Assembly (NCBI GenBank): GCA_963971425.1 | Contig: OZ020523.1 | Span: forward strand, 11,900,867 to 11,964,866 | Source: Bryoerythrophyllum caledonicum | Taxonomy: Eukaryota; Streptophyta; Bryopsida; Pottiales; Pottiaceae | Length of the DNA: 64,000 bases | Reading direction: 5' to 3' | The notes under the pieces: model-generated | Told to the model about the DNA's origin: nothing | Database searches by the model: none | Seen by the model: only the letters and a program-made list of their open reading frames with translations | In this document: positions 11,905 through 24,833 of the stretch, in pieces | How the letters are laid out: every line of letters starts with the position of its first letter | How positions within the stretch are numbered: position 1 is the stretch's first letter | Translations under genes and position numbers: made by a program

Positions 11905-14762
11905 ATCTCTGACATTCCACATATTTTTGAAAGGCCAGTAAGTAGAAGTGTTCCGATCTGTTCGACGAGATATAGCTGAGAGTTGGCATGTCAACGGTAG
12001 TGTACCAGTAGCCTAGATGATGCTCTGCATAAACTACCAGATCGTAGATTTCGTCTGACGTGGGCCTGAGTGTGAGTATCCTATCACTGGTCCGATATCT
12101 TTCTCGCTACCGGGTATGGAGGGGAGCCTGGGTCCAAGAAAAGAAAACATGATGGAAACCGCCATTGGATATCCAAGCACCTTGATGACTGGTCCTATTT
12201 AAAATGAATTTCTGCCTTCAACCCCTGGTTTTGTGATGTTTAGACTCACAACGGCATAAGCGTCCAACTGTTTCCCAAATCAAAACTTTCTCACAGTTTG
12301 AAGCGGTAAAGTCTCAAAAATGGATTAAGAATTTGGATAAATAAAATCCTTCACCGGTAAAATGATAAAAGATTGTGAGCAGATCAAGCTTTGTTGACAT
12401 GTACCAATTTGGAAAACGTAACTCATACGTCCGATTGATTATAGAATTTCAAAATTATCACTCCAGAAAGAGCATCATGGATCAGGTTCTTAGAAAAACT
12501 AGTAAAGAAATCCAAATTTTCACATTTTAGCAAGCAGCATATAATTGCAACTGAAGTTTCATAATCAAGTTATACAGTCGGCTCCCTTTTCAACAGCCTC
12601 GTTCTGCCTGCTATAAATTGAGAGGCTGTTATAATGGAAAGGGGTAAATGAGTGTACTCCAAGTGTTGCTGTAATAACGGGAGAAGATTGGTTCAAATTG
12701 CTGTTGTATGAAATGCTTGTATAAAGAGAGCTGACTGTACTTTCAATATCGAGCCTAAGTTGTAATAAGTCACAGCTTAAGTTTATAAACGACCAACAGT
12801 TTGCATTCTTGAACCTCATGTCCATGACCGTACTTCACATGCTTCAATCATCTCAGGCGGAGATCCATCAGCTCCTCTTCTAGCATGACACTCAGACTTG
12901 CAATTAGCATGCCCGTTCACAAGTACACGAGAGAGGCAGAATCTAGCATATTGCACATTCAGCGTAACACAAATCAAACCATGCTGAACAAGGTGGTCGT
13001 CGTAAAACATATCCTAAACGTACCTTGAAGTGATTCAACAGCAAGATGGTGCATCATTCATTATCCTGAAGACAGCACATCATGATGAGTTACTGCATCT
13101 ATCTGGCATTCATTTAAACTTTCAATACGAGTGATTCAACATAGAGCAGAAGTAACACAACAGTATTCACACACTGTAACTGACCTTCCTTGAAAGTCAT
13201 TTTTATGCCAAAGACCTAGTGCCACTTAACAGTTCTAGGCAGGTACAATAAGAATAACCGTGACTCTCTTGCAAAGTGTTACTACGGTAGTAAAGACAAT
13301 GGAAAATAGTTTGTCATATAGCCAATTACATAGCATGAAAACTTTGTCCACGAGCAACTAGGGAATGTTCATAATATCAAACGAAGCGTGTGAAACATGT
13401 TCAGAGACGTCAAAGAAACGGCCAGTGGAGGAAACTAAGTACTCCCTTGCTGATGCAGTTCGTTATTAAACGCTGCCCCCATCATCCATTGATGGCTTCA
13501 TTTCCACGGACTCCGGAGACGTATAGAGGAAAACACACCCCTGAGGTCACTAGTAAGTACCATTTCAAAACAGTCACAATTGGCAGGCACATATGATAAA
13601 CATAGGCCCGGGTAACAGACAAACTTGGCCATGTTTACATCAGTAGCAATAGCAAATGACACAATCGTGGAAGCAGCTAGCTAGGCCAAGACATAGCGAT
13701 AGACCGTACTCTGATAAGCATGCAGGGCTAAAGAAGCAAAACTCACAAAAAGGGAGGTGAAGGGACAAAGTAGTACTGTACCAACTCCATGTAGGCAGTA
13801 CTACGTCATACTTACTGTACATACCACCACTGTCCAACCATTGATATCCCCGAATACGAACAGGCACAAAGGGGGTGGAAGCTCAAGTCCTTGAAACAAA
13901 AAAAGAACACTACTATTTTCTGCAACCAAATGCTCAGTCGGGTCCCAAAGTCCCGAGTTTTGCATGTATATTCACAAATCATGAGTACGGTCTGAGAGTA
14001 CTTACCGTAAAGTTATTCACGGCGCTCTGTGCTGCTGGCACTCGAATCCAAAGATCATGATTCCGAAACCAAGGTCCTTTGGTTGCTCACAGTTTGGCAC
14101 GAACTTCCACGGCTCAACAAGCTCTGACAGTCTACTCTGAAATAGATGACAGGCTGCACCCTCTACACCAAAGCCCATGTGGTGACATAACACAAACATG
14201 TAGACCTCAAACACTGGCTGACGCTGTACACCCTAATCAAAACCAGTGGAATATGGTGAATCTGGCTCAGGCTCACCAAAGCTCAAAATCAGAGCTTGCA
14301 TGCACCCATCACCTTACACGGCAATAAAGAACAAGTGCCAACTTCCTGCAACCACCTAGAACACGAAATCGTACTTCCCTCCACTACTTGGTTCTGTTCC
14401 GACATGTTTTGCAACTTGAAACACACAGACTGGACTGGGAAGATCGTGCCAAAGTGCGGCATCCAAAGAACTCCTGGCGTTGCAGCTCCGCCTTCGCTTG
14501 CCAATCTTGACGCCTGTCCTCTCCTCGAACTGATCTCCAGGAAGACGAAGTGGAGCGGAAGAAGCCCCTTCCAGTAACTAGACCACCCCATGACCGTCTC
14601 TTCTAGTAACTTCTAGATCTTGAAATCTCGGCACCGGGTTTAGGGCTCTAGTTCGAGCCCTAGGGTTGAGGCCTCTGGTATAATCACTAGGGTTTTCGTT
14701 CATCCGCTCCCTGGATGAAACGCCAGGGCTCGAGTTAAGTTATACAGAGAATGGATGAACAA
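11905..14762. other. Non-coding stretch, no gene recognised
   Basis: Several open frames of 60-100 codons exist, the longest on both strands at about 14289-14591, but overlapping plus and minus frames with no motif argue against coding. I could not build a spliced gene here. Confidence 0.4.
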
Positions 14763-14795
14763 AAAATCTACGAGTGTAATAGACTCGTAGATTTT
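14763..14795. repeat. Perfect short hairpin
   Basis: AAAATCTACGAGT at 14763-14775 is followed after 7 nt by its exact reverse complement ACTCGTAGATTTT at 14783-14795. This 13-bp perfect stem may be a remnant of a small palindromic element. Confidence 0.8.
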
Positions 14796-14814
14796 GCTTT
14801 ATTCGAGTCGCTTT

Positions 14815-14890
14815 AACTCTTTAACGCCGCGGGATTCCTGGAGACAGTGGTGCACAAGCCCCATTTTGGGCCTCTCCGGCGCTAAAGGGT
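14815..14890. mobile_element. Miniature 76-bp relative of the ACCCCTAA family
   Basis: The left end reads ACTCTTTAACGCCG and the reverse complement of the right end reads ACCCTTTAGCGCCG. TA lies on both sides, and the right TA (14891-14892) is also the left flank of the next element. The ends and the TA flanks match the ACCCCTAA elements in pattern. No coding capacity. Confidence 0.5.
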
Positions 14891-14892
14891 TA

Positions 14893-15560
14893 ACCCCTAA
14901 ATGCCTGTGCCAATTTCACACCAATGGCACTTCAAAATTGTTGATTCTAGTGCCATGAGCAAGGAAGGAAACAAAACCTTGTATTTGTCCTTTTGACTGT
15001 AGGATCTCCATTAAGACTTGCTAAGTAACATACTCACAAAATTTTAATACACTTTGACCGCACGGATCGAAAGATTATAGTGTTTGAAGTCAAGAAAATG
15101 GTTCATTTTCTTCCCTGCATTGAGTGGATTAGCAGACTTTGACTTCACTTGGTATCCATTTTTTGCATTACACAAGGTTTAAATATTTTACCATTGCATT
15201 AAGCATGATGTTAGTTCACTACTAACCAATTTTTAGAGGTAGAAAAAGGGTGTAGCATATTCAAAATAAGTGTGCATGGAGTAGAGGTTCAAAATTTGTC
15301 AATTCACAATTTATTTTTTTGAGAATTCGATATGTTTTAGAATGATAATCTAAACCCTCAATAAGAAGGTTTGCACCACATATTTTTGTAGAGAAAATAA
15401 AAAGTAAAAAATATGAAGATCTCTAGGTTTTATGTAGAAAAGATGAAGTTTTTTTCCCAGCTTGCCCAAAATATGTAGAAATGTTTGACTTGAGTTGAAA
15501 TGCTTTTCATACTAAAGATTTTTAAAAAATTGACATTTTCAAAGAGGGTAATATTCTCTA
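14893..15560. mobile_element. ACCCCTAA-family element, copy C (reverse of copy A)
   Basis: It starts ACCCCTAAATGCC right after TA. Its body is the reverse complement of much of copy A, for example ACGGATCGAAAGATTATAG, TTCATTTTCTTCCCTGCA and TAGAGATCTTCATATTTTTC-type blocks, in the same order when inverted. The far terminal repeat was not found, so the right boundary is approximate and the copy may be truncated. Confidence 0.5.
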
Positions 15561-16452
15561 CATGTATGGAAAATCTCAATGTTAGTAAAGACTTCTAGCA
15601 ATATTTTGGAGCTGCTCGGAGTCTCCATTTCTAACTTTGAGTGGTACTAACAATAATAATAATCCCATAATCAACACCAATGTGCATAAATGGAGAGAAC
15701 AAATAATAATAAACTCGTTTTCTAGTAATAGCTAATAGAACTACAATCTTAACCTTAGTGGCTCTATATTCTTTTGATAAAATGTGAGTTACTTATGAAT
15801 TTTCAAAGTATGCTACCATGTTCACTTGGTGGCTCAATGGATAACCCCCATAAATGCCGACCAATAGTAAGCTTGGGTCATGATCAATAGCACACTTCTA
15901 TTTGAATGGATGAATGGGTGGTAATGGGATAGAAGTAAGTTGATTCTATAAGTGCCAGTTATTGTTTTGCTTGGTGACTAGGGAGTTACTTTAATCAGGG
16001 AACTCTATGATCATTGTGTCAATATGAAAACAATATAGTTTCAATAAGAATCAAAATTTGATACAAATGGCATACAATGATTATATAAAGTACCATACAA
16101 AATCCTTACCAAAAGGATATTGTCTCAATGTCTCTTGAGTTCATATTGTAAGAGCTCTATGTAGAACTCATGTATAATTATTTTTAAACTATGAAGATTA
16201 TATAGCAATGATGTACCAAAAATCATGTTCCACACTTGTAAAAGATTTTGATTTTTAATGGACAATATTGAACCCAAAAACCGTTGTGATTTCTTATGAA
16301 AATAATATTGAACCCAAGACTTAGATTTTTCCTATGTATAGTAGTAGTGGTCTGAATTAGACCTTAGGCCTCCTCTCCTCAACAAAGAGAAGAAGATGAC
16401 CTCTGGTTTCCTAAAGGGAAGAGAGTAAATCAATTATTTGTTCTATACTAAG

Positions 16453-16489
<37 letters not shown>

Positions 16490-17781
16490 TTCAGTATAGT
16501 TTAATTTTTATTCTTCATTAGTTTCTTTTAATACTAAATTATAAGATTTCAATATTAAACTATTAGTTATTATAAAGTTCAATTTGAAGCTAGTAGAAAA
16601 GGTAAGAGTCTAGATCTTATTCTCTTATGTGAATCTTGTCGGAATTAATGTTGACCTTAAAATTTATGAGAAGTTCAACCATCATGTGTTTTGGAGGTAT
16701 AGCTTAGTGGGAAACAAAAAAGCACTAATTCATGTTGCTTCCCTTGAAGGACAAGAATCCATCTTTTTTGTCTTTCTTTTCATTACAGAGAGGGAGAATG
16801 AGTTTAACTTCTCAACCTTTTTGTTTAAGGAGTTGGAGATCTAATAACAATAGAAGCCAATAACTCTAATAGTTTATATCAATTTTTCTTGAGATGATTT
16901 TATTATCAGAGTAGATCTCATAATAAGGTGGTCACTTTGAGAAAAATATCATATACATCATACACTACTAAACCACAGAAAATTAAATTTCAATATTGAA
17001 AAAATTAAGTTGCTAAGTTTTAAGCATGAATTAACACCAAAGAGCATCCTCCTCCCCAAAATTATATCAATTTTGTAACATGAATTGAAAATATACAACA
17101 ATGGCATATTATAAAATAAAACTATTTTGAAAAAGATTGAGTTTGATATATTGACTGATTTTCTATAACAAATTCTAAAAAATATTATATGATCATTCTG
17201 GAAAAAGGTTGATACATTGACTCATTTTGTTACATAGATTTAGTTTAACATATGATTATATTGTAAATTTTTTTGACAAATACAAAATCTAGAAAACATA
17301 TCTATAATAAATATTCGTAATACAAGACTTCAAATATAAATTAGTATTTAAGGAATATATATAATTCTCACATGAAAAAATACCTTTTCTTGTTTAATAG
17401 ATATACCCAATTTTTTCAAAACATTGTAAATATTGGTTTGGGTTCAATTGGAAATTCTCCAATAAATCTATGGTGAAAATTGTATTGGAACAAAAAATTA
17501 AAAAACAAAGGATAGAAATAAGACTTAATTTCTTTCACAAAAAAGAATAATTCTTTACAATCAAAATAAAGATCCAATCCTACCCATGTGAACCTCATCT
17601 ATAGTATTATTTGGGCATATAACTTAAAAATATTGTCTTTGTTATAAAATTAAACGCTAAAATGCGTAAGTTGTTGTTTCAAATTAAATGAGCCATTCTG
17701 ATATTTAGTATAATACTATTAATAAATATTAATGGCCTTGTTATGGAGTGTCCATTTGAGGATTGTATGGAAAAAGATTTA
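15561..17781. other. AT-rich non-coding DNA
   Basis: No gene was recognised. Composition is strongly AT-rich, with long runs of short words and only chance-length open frames. An AT microsatellite lies at 16455-16486. Confidence 0.45.
16455..16486. repeat. (AT)n microsatellite
   Basis: About 16 uninterrupted AT dinucleotides. Confidence 0.95.
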
Positions 17782-18400
17782 ATCCCTAAAGAACCAATGT
17801 ATTAAAAAAAGACTTTTTAAAAACTTGGACATGTTCTTATGGTGTCAATTTTCTTAGAGAATTTTACTACGAATCAACACCTCTAAAATCTTTGAGGGAG
17901 GTTTTTTTTTATTATGAAACCAACATTTTGATGAAAAGTTATGCTATCCAAAACAATTTTTCTGTTGGGATAACAATCTGGGTAGTTTGCCAAATTATCC
18001 AGAGATATACAAGATCTTTACTCAACTAATCGACGCCACTTAATTTGAGATTTTTACTAAAAAAAGAATTGAAAAAATTTCACACCAAGAATTGTCAACA
18101 TTTTAAAACAACGTGCAAAAAATATTTCACTCCTCTAAATAGGCACAAAGTTTTGAGTTCCTATTCTTATCTTTTTTTTTCCTACCTTGCAAAAACATAG
18201 TAGTCCTCATGTTCACCATTTGGAACAATGGAATGAGATTTCATATGAAATTAAGATTAAAAAAAATTTGTATTTGATTTGTGATTTAAAACCATTTCTT
18301 GTTGCAAGACTGTTTTGGATATGCTAAACATCTTTAATCCTTTACTGACAATGGAGAGCTTTCCAATGACCTTACTTCTACTATATGTGGTCAATGCTTT
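17782..18400. mobile_element. Decayed ACCCCTAA-family copy
   Basis: It begins TA-ATCCCTAAAGAACCAA, a mutated version of the copy A end. It shares blocks such as TTTTGATGAAAAGTTATG (copy A near 3700), TTTCACACCA and the TTCACCATTTGGA-type block. No right end was found. The retrotransposon leader region follows at about 18430 and may have truncated it. Confidence 0.35.
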
Positions 18401-18429
18401 CCAAAAATCACAAAATCTAGCCTATCACG

Positions 18430-19980
18430 GGACGTGGTGTCGAGGGCCTCTCCGTATCGTAGTTTTAGCGTAGATTACTTTGTTACTAATCTACGGGTGT
18501 TTAAACACGTATGGCGGCACACCGCATTCATCCATGGATTATTTTCATCCAATTAGGGTTGTATGCGTGTGCGTATAGCGCCGCACACGTCCATGACTTG
18601 ACATCTTTGTCAAGTCAAGCTTTGTGAGTGAGTTAGAGAGTGTTTAGTGATTACTTTTGCTTGTAAGTGATTTTTTATTATTAGTAAAGGCTCCGCATTC
18701 TCTTATACTACTTGCACTCATTGATTCTCCCTTTGCGGAGTGCGAGACACTTGACTATGTGAGTGATTTCATACTTGTTTACTTGACGAAGACCTCTCCA
18801 CATATCCCTCTTTAGCTATGAAATTAGAGCTTAGAAAGACGGAATATTTTGGTGGGTACTTAAATTCATGTTTTAGTGCACATTTGGACGATTCCAACGT
18901 AATAAACGGCGCATGATTTGGACAATTTTTGAAGAAATTGTGGGCGGTAAAAGTTTGGAGTGTAAAAGAACAGCTGCTAGACCTACTGCCAACAGTTTCA
19001 TCCATTTTGACATTTTTCATTCGTCGGGTAATTTTTCATCCGCAATCACAATTTTCATCCACCGTGGATGAAATTGTAATTTTGGGCAGATTCATTTAAC
19101 TCTGAGTTAATATCTTCCAAAATAATTACTATTTTTGGGTTTTGACTTCGGATATGAGCTTTTTAGGGGGATTTCTATCTAGAGTAGTAAGAAAATTTTG
19201 ATCAAAATGTTTTTCAGAAACCACATATTAATGGGTATTAAAAAATAAATTCAAAAAATTAGTCTAATCTTTGAAGTTCATTTGTAGAGGCAATTTATCT
19301 CCAATTTGAGCAATATTTGTGCTCACTTTATATGAAATTTGCCAAGGAATCCATTAAAATTATTGGAGTGGCATATGGAGTTGATCTTCAGCCCTAAATG
19401 ATGATTTTTAAGGATTGAATTGTGTTTTTAAACACCAACTTCCATAAATTTCCATAGAACTTCAAGTTTTGAGAATTGAGGAAACACTTTCGAGTGTTTC
19501 TCTTTATATTGCAAGTTTGCGACTCGGGCCATCCACTACAGGCGTGTGCCAATGGCTCTAACCTTTTGTCTTTTATACTTTTATGTTGTTGGGGGAGAGG
19601 ATCCGGTTTTGATTTCTGGATTCTTGTGCGGTACCTCCCTCATGTTGCGAGCTTGTTGCCGGTGTTTTCTAGTCGCTCCGTGTTCTCTTGTATCTAGATT
19701 GTGATAGGATGCCGTAGGGGTGAAGTCGGGTTCATGGCCGGCAAGACCTTTCTATGTGAAAGGTTGTGGTTGGACCTATGCTAGCCAAAGGTGATGGCCG
19801 GTGAACCACAAAGTTTTGGTGGTTTTGCAGGTGCAAGTTGCCCGTTCGTACCCTTACCTTTTAGATAGTATTTGTAGATAGGTTCCGAGGTCGTTGTTGT
19901 TTATAAGTACACGGAGTCGGTATTACCGCTTCCACCACAGAATTTGGGCTAGGGTCGAATACCGACGAGGCTTTTGAGCC
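18430..19980 (+). promoter_or_regulatory. Probable LTR / leader region of the Ty3 element
   Basis: This non-coding block lies immediately upstream of the gag relic. It contains a short hairpin, GACTTGACA-TCTT-TGTCAAGTC (about 18593-18614), followed by GTGAGTGAGTTAGAGAGTG, the kind of sequence often found in an LTR R/U5 region. I found no downstream copy to prove an LTR and no clear primer-binding site, so this is positional inference. Confidence 0.25.
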
Positions 19981-19989
19981 TATTTCAGC

Positions 19990-21240
19990 GTTGGATACCG
20001 TAGGCTTCGGGTCTGGGGCGTGGGCACGTTTAACGACATGGAGTACGATCTTCGTCATGTCGTGCAAGATATGTTCTTGGGACGGGTTGGGGGCATCTCC
20101 CTACTCGATTGGCGGCTCCGATTCGAAACTTGGATGAAGGAAAAGCGCGAGCGGACATCGTCGTTTAACAACTGGTATGCATTTAAGCTCTTTCTCTAAC
20201 ATTTGGAGTTGGAGGCCCTTCAGTCATACAAGAGGTGGACCATGCAGCATGACACACAATTGCGCCCGGTTGAGGAGTACTGGCGCCAGTGTGTGGAGTT
20301 GGTAACTGCGCTCAAGGAGAGTGCGGTTGCCCAACTCTCGAGCTCCACCGAGGAGCCCAAGGTGGAAGAGGGTTTCCTTGGTGAGGACTCCAGAGGCAAG
20401 GGCATTGTCATTGTGGCCGAATGGTCTGGCATGGGGGCCATGTCACGTTTGGCCGTGGCTACACATGCGGTATTCATGGCAGTTGGCAATCCGCCAGCCT
20501 TCGATCCTTTGGCGCAATTCATGGCACACTTGGAAGTGAAGTACGGGGGGGTCAAGCGTGATGAGATGCAGCGCATCCAGGATTTCCGCCGAGAGGAGGA
20601 TATCCCTGACACTATGTATACCCAGTTGGTATGATTGTTAGCGAAGGCCGGCGACGTGTTCACGGAGCTCCAGCTCGTGAAGATCTTTATGTCCAAGTTG
20701 GATAAGCGGATGGTGGAGTTAATTGCTCTACATCTTTTGGTATCACGGGAATACCACTTTGACATAGACGTTCGCCGATGTAAAGGCGCTTGATAGAGCG
20801 TTGAGTGTGAGCGTGAGCAAGGATTTGGTCACAACGCTGATGGACGCTCCTAAACCCAAGAAGCTTGCCACCATGACTGGTAGCTTGGCAAGGGTACAAC
20901 CTGAAAAGGTTGTGCATTGTTGGGATTGTGGGGGGGTGACACCAAAGGCGATGCTAATTGCTCTAAGAAGAAGGGGGCAAGCACGGTGAAGGTCAAGCCC
21001 AAGACCGAGGTGGCCAAGACTGCAGAGAAGGCTGGGGGCAAGTAGATGAAGGCTGTGACATGCTCTCACTGTGGCAAGATCGGCCACAGTGATGAGAACT
21101 GTTTTGCTCTTCACTCGGAGAAACGCACAATGTCTTTGGTTATTGAATCGGATGTTGTGAAGAAACTCCATGCCAAAATGGCGGAGCTTAAGAAGCAGAT
21201 CAACGCGATGGTTTCTTTGGGGCAAGTGGCCGACACGTAG
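19990..21240 (+). pseudogene. Gag polyprotein relic with CCHC zinc knuckle
   Basis: The longest open piece (20203-20634) encodes a helical gag-like segment (LEALQSYKRWTMQHD, EEYWRQCVELV, FDPLAQFMAHLEVKYGG). It continues in the same frame past a TGA at 20632-20634 (LLAKAGDVFTELQLVKIFMSKLDKR), then shifts frame. The 21046-21240 segment has a zinc knuckle, CSHCGKIGHSDENC, of the C-x2-C-x4-H-x4-C type that packages retroelement RNA. A second Cys motif, CWDCGG, lies upstream at about 20919. A TAG at 21043-21045 separates the knuckle from the upstream frame. The gene is broken by stops and at least one frameshift and cannot make a full Gag. Confidence 0.75.
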
Positions 21241-22260
21241 CCTTCGGTGAAGAATTAGGGCTCACCTTCAACACTAAATCACTATTTGTATGGCGCTTCA
21301 GGGGAGGTGGTGGCAGTAGTTGTCACTCGTGCTAAGACTATCGCACATGCGGTGGCACGTTCTTCCTCTATGCCAGGGGGTAGTGGCCGTCTACGCCACA
21401 CGAGTTTGCCGGACCACATTGGTCAGTTTCAATTACCTCTTTCTTTTAGCATCGCGGATGCGACGACTTCTACTGCGACTCCGACTTCGATCCCGGTTCC
21501 ACCAATTCCATCCACTCCTGAAGATGCCACACACACCTTGGCGTATAAGGTGTTGCAATTGCCGTTGTTTGTCGGTGTGGACATTTTGACACCGGATTTT
21601 CAACCATCTGGTGTATTTCACTTGGCGAGTAGTGTGTAAGAGGGTAAGGTGTCATTGCTATCGTTGGAGGTATCGTAGGCAGTTACGACTCCATCCACTG
21701 AAGAGGATTTGGTGGCAGTGTGGGCAAAGTTGGCAACGGAGGCTACTTCCGCGTTTGAGGCCAATGCTACTTCCTCAATAATAAAGCAATCCTCCGGGGA
21801 TTAGTCCTTGATATCTGGAGTGGCTTATTTGTCTGACGTTGAGGCCCGATCGGCACAGGAGCGACACAATATGCATCTCAGGGTGGTACGATTCATAAAC
21901 GATGATGGGATCATGGTGGTTGGTCGTACAGACAACAACCAGACCCGAGCTACCCCCCTCCGTATTATGTTGGACTCCGGAGCTCATCCAATGATGATGG
22001 CAAGCAACTAGCCCAGGATTTGGATCTAAATGTTTTGAACCTCGAGCCTTGCTCATTTACAATTGTTACATTGGTGGAGGGCATAAAGAAGGCCATGGGC
22101 TACACTCGACATCCGTTGAAAGTGATGTTCGGCGTGCAATTTGGTCCTTTGTTCTCCCACATATCTCTTGAGTGCGCTATAATTGGCGCCACTATCTACG
22201 ACATTTTGGTGGGTCAACAACCCGCAGGCGCTTTATCCCCTCGGTTTTGGCGTGGATAAT
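21241..22260 (+). pseudogene. Retroelement aspartic-protease region relic
   Basis: The frame at 21808-22011 ends in TPLRIMLDSGAHPMMMAS. LDSGA is the catalytic Asp-Ser/Thr-Gly motif of retroviral-type proteases, which cleave the polyprotein. A TAG (22009-22011) interrupts the frame, which then continues in the next segments with hydrophobic stretches (LECAIIGATIYDILVG) typical of the second half of such proteases. The upstream 21286-21639 frame is a low-complexity Ser/Thr/Pro linker. Heavily mutated. Confidence 0.6.
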
Positions 22261-24189
22261 TGGACGAAGGAGGCCTTGATTAGATCTGAGTGGTCTGTTG
22301 GTGATGGCAGAAAAGAGCTCATTCCGGTTGTCTTTGCAGCTAGTGCAATGGCTTCCACGGCGGACGCTATGTTTGGATGGAGTGCTTTGGCATCCGATTT
22401 GCCATGTGGTTCTACACTTTTGGAGGATACATATGCGTCTATATTGGAGGTAGCGGAATCACGTCAGCACAGACCAGTAGAGATCATTGCGCGTCATTGC
22501 AAGGATCCACTTCCTCCTTAGGAAATCTGATTGGAGCTCATGCATCGCAGTCGGGAGATTGTGGACGCTATTGATGCTCCACAACTTTCAGAGGACTCTT
22601 CCACTTCGTTAATCACTCGTATTATTTAGTGGCGAATACCGGATTAGGGTATTATCCTCGTGGAGCTATTTATTGGTATCAGTACAGGGCTCGCGGTTGT
22701 GTACGAGGCCGGGCTCAAGGTACGACGGTATATCCACATGATATTGGCTTTGCAGCCAACCGTGCCGCTGACCATCACATTTAGCGTCTTCTGGCGTCAT
22801 ATTCAACAGTCACCACATTCTACGATTCGAGGGTGTTTTGGCAAGTTGCCACGTGATGTGACGTTGATCAATGGGACGATCTTCGCCGGTTAGGTCACGT
22901 GGACTTGGTGACTGCCGGATGGCGTTGCCAAGGCCATTCAAGGGCGGGCAGTGGACGTGGTTTGGATGATCCACGGTTGGGTCTCTTTGCGGATTTGCTC
23001 AGGCTCATCAAGTGGTGGATCACCTACCAATCGACGCCAGCGGGGTACATTTTTTATAATGTACTCCCATTGGAAGATACACGGACGAAGATGCATGATG
23101 ATGGAGCATACATCCATCACCTTCTTGGTCCCCCCATGTTTGTTGATGCCGTGGCGTTGGGCTCTTCTGCCCATCGGCCACGTTGGATTTAGACCAACAT
23201 GACATCATCGGCAATGCTCACCTCTGCACTTGCTCAAATGCAACGGCTTGTGCGTAGTGAGGTCAATGACATCTTGGACGACCACCGTATTTTTACAGAG
23301 GTTACTAAGGATGATGAACCACCATTGGCAGTGGTGAACCGCGATGGTTTCACTCAAGGGGCATTTCCCACGTTGGTGTGGTATCCATGGTCTTTTACCT
23401 TTAGAACACGTGGTCCAAGCATGGTTTGGGATTCTTCTTCCCAAAATTAGGAGGAGCCCTCTAACGATAAGAGAAGTAGGCAATGGACTTTTTAATAGGC
23501 ACCACCATCACACCAGATCTCTCTGAGGGCCAGTGTCGTTATTTGTAGGGTCAAGCCATTGACCTCAACACCCTCGTTTGAGTTTGTGGTCTTTGTTTCG
23601 CTGTTCAGCGTCGTTTGAAGGACCATCCACGCGTGTTGGGGGCAGACTTTGATGGTCAGGGGGCAGCGGTGCCACATCTCACAAGCGGAAGCAAAAAAAA
23701 ATCATTTAAAGAGGCATGCAGCTGAGGAGCTTTGTGCTCAGCTTGTCTTTGCACCCTTGGCCGAGGACTTTGTCGAGAGGATGCCCGGGATATCTTTGCC
23801 GGATTTTATCATCACGATGCGGGAATTTATGTAGATCCCGTGAGTGAGGAGTCTGGGGGCATCAATGCCTTCTTTGCTACCAAGTAGCAATAATCGACCG
23901 TGCCGGTATGCCGTGAGTCTTCTACGGTAGAGAATGAGACCACGGAGTTTGATGATTGGCCTTTGGATTTAGGGCCACATCTTACGAGTGCCAAGGTACG
24001 AAGGATATGAGCGTTTATATATTCGTATCGTAGTTATTATGCCTTTAGTCTCCATGATTTGGAAGACTATAAAGGCAAACCGATACACATCCAGTTGGAA
24101 GACGACCACCCGATCTTCCGACAACCGTACAAGCTCAGTCTTTTTGGGAAAGTTGGAGTTTAGACTCGTTGTCAGGAGTTGTTGGCCGC
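22261..24189 (+). pseudogene. Decayed pol linker between protease and reverse transcriptase
   Basis: Short open frames in all three forward frames and scattered stops suggest an eroded coding region. The segment from about 22190 encodes pieces such as YPLGFGVDNWTKEALI and DGRKELIPVVFA. I cannot assign a domain. It lies between the protease and RT relics and keeps their GC-richer composition. Confidence 0.4.
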
Positions 24190-24335
24190 CAGCTTAATTG
24201 AGCTCTCTATTAGCGACTACGCTTGTGCCACGGTTATGCCATCGAAGAAGGATATCTTTGGCAACTTGATGATGAAGCGGATGTGTGGGGATTACAGGCG
24301 GGTCAATTGCAAGTGTGGGACTCCGTTTCCACATG
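24190..24335 (+). pseudogene. Reverse transcriptase, N-terminal fragment
   Basis: The frame encodes CATVMPSKKDIFGNLMMKRMCGDYRRVN, the conserved RT1-RT2 region of Ty3 reverse transcriptases (the usual form ends MCVDYRxLN). The reading frame stops making sense exactly at CATG (24332-24335), where the internal element is inserted. The following RT residues (PMPTLKELFDAVGDTRVF) resume at 41676 on the other side of the insertion. Confidence 0.8.
24332..24335 (+). repeat. Left target-site duplication of the middle element (CATG)
   Basis: CATG here and at 41674-41677 flank the inserted DNA. Removing everything between and one copy rejoins the RT coding sequence at GTTTCC(A/C)CATGCCGACG. The preceding base differs (A versus C), so the duplication is 4 bp, or 5 bp with one later change. 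Confidence 0.6.
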
Positions 24336-24833
24336 GTGCCGAAAGTTAACCTTTAAATCCGGCCAAAACAAAAAAAATTAGTTAATTAATTACGATAGTT
24401 TGTGCTAGAATGCAGACTATAGTCTTCATAAAAGAATAAAGTCGGATGGGCCGGACTGCAAACCCTAATTAAGCCTAAAGCTGCTAAAAACGAAGCCGGA
24501 GTAGTTACCGGAATTCTGGGGCAGTCAGTTATCCAGAACCGATAGTCGAAGCTGTCACCATCAAACTGTCATCATGAGCCGTACTGAACGCCAGACTACT
24601 TAAGGTTGGGGTTCAAGGGGAAAAACTCTTTCTTTTCATTTCTTCCTCGCGTGTTGAGGTTCCGCTCCAGCGCTTTCTCTCTCTCCCCCTCACTCTTACG
24701 ATTTTCTAACTGCTGGCCATTAGGGTTTGGAGCTTAGACGGTTAGAACGGACATGCGTCCGTTAGGAAGAGTTTGGTGAGGACGGTGCGTGCAGGGACAA
24801 CATCGAGAGAAAGTGAGGAATTAGGTCGACTCG

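Larger units (their letters stand above)
18430..24335 (+). mobile_element. 5' part of a decayed Ty3-type LTR retrotransposon
   Basis: In order this contains a probable LTR/leader, a gag relic with a zinc knuckle, an aspartic-protease relic and the first part of reverse transcriptase. The element is cut at 24332-24335 (CATG) by an insertion and resumes at 41678 with the next residues of the same reverse transcriptase. The left boundary is a guess: around 18430 the sequence changes from the AT-rich MITE-like relic to a promoter-like, GC-richer block, but I found no matching 3' LTR. The gag-protease-RT-RNaseH-integrase order is that of Ty3/gypsy elements. Confidence 0.65.

Noticed and set aside
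14289..14591. Overlapping 93- and 100-codon ORFs on both strands
   Set aside because: No motif, no consistent splice structure, and both strands equally open, as in GC-richer chance sequence.
20220..20765. 181-codon minus-strand ORF
   Set aside because: It is antisense to the gag relic, whose sense frames carry the recognisable retroelement residues and lead into the zinc knuckle.
20743..21225. 160-codon minus-strand ORF
   Set aside because: It is antisense to the zinc-knuckle region and has no motif of its own.
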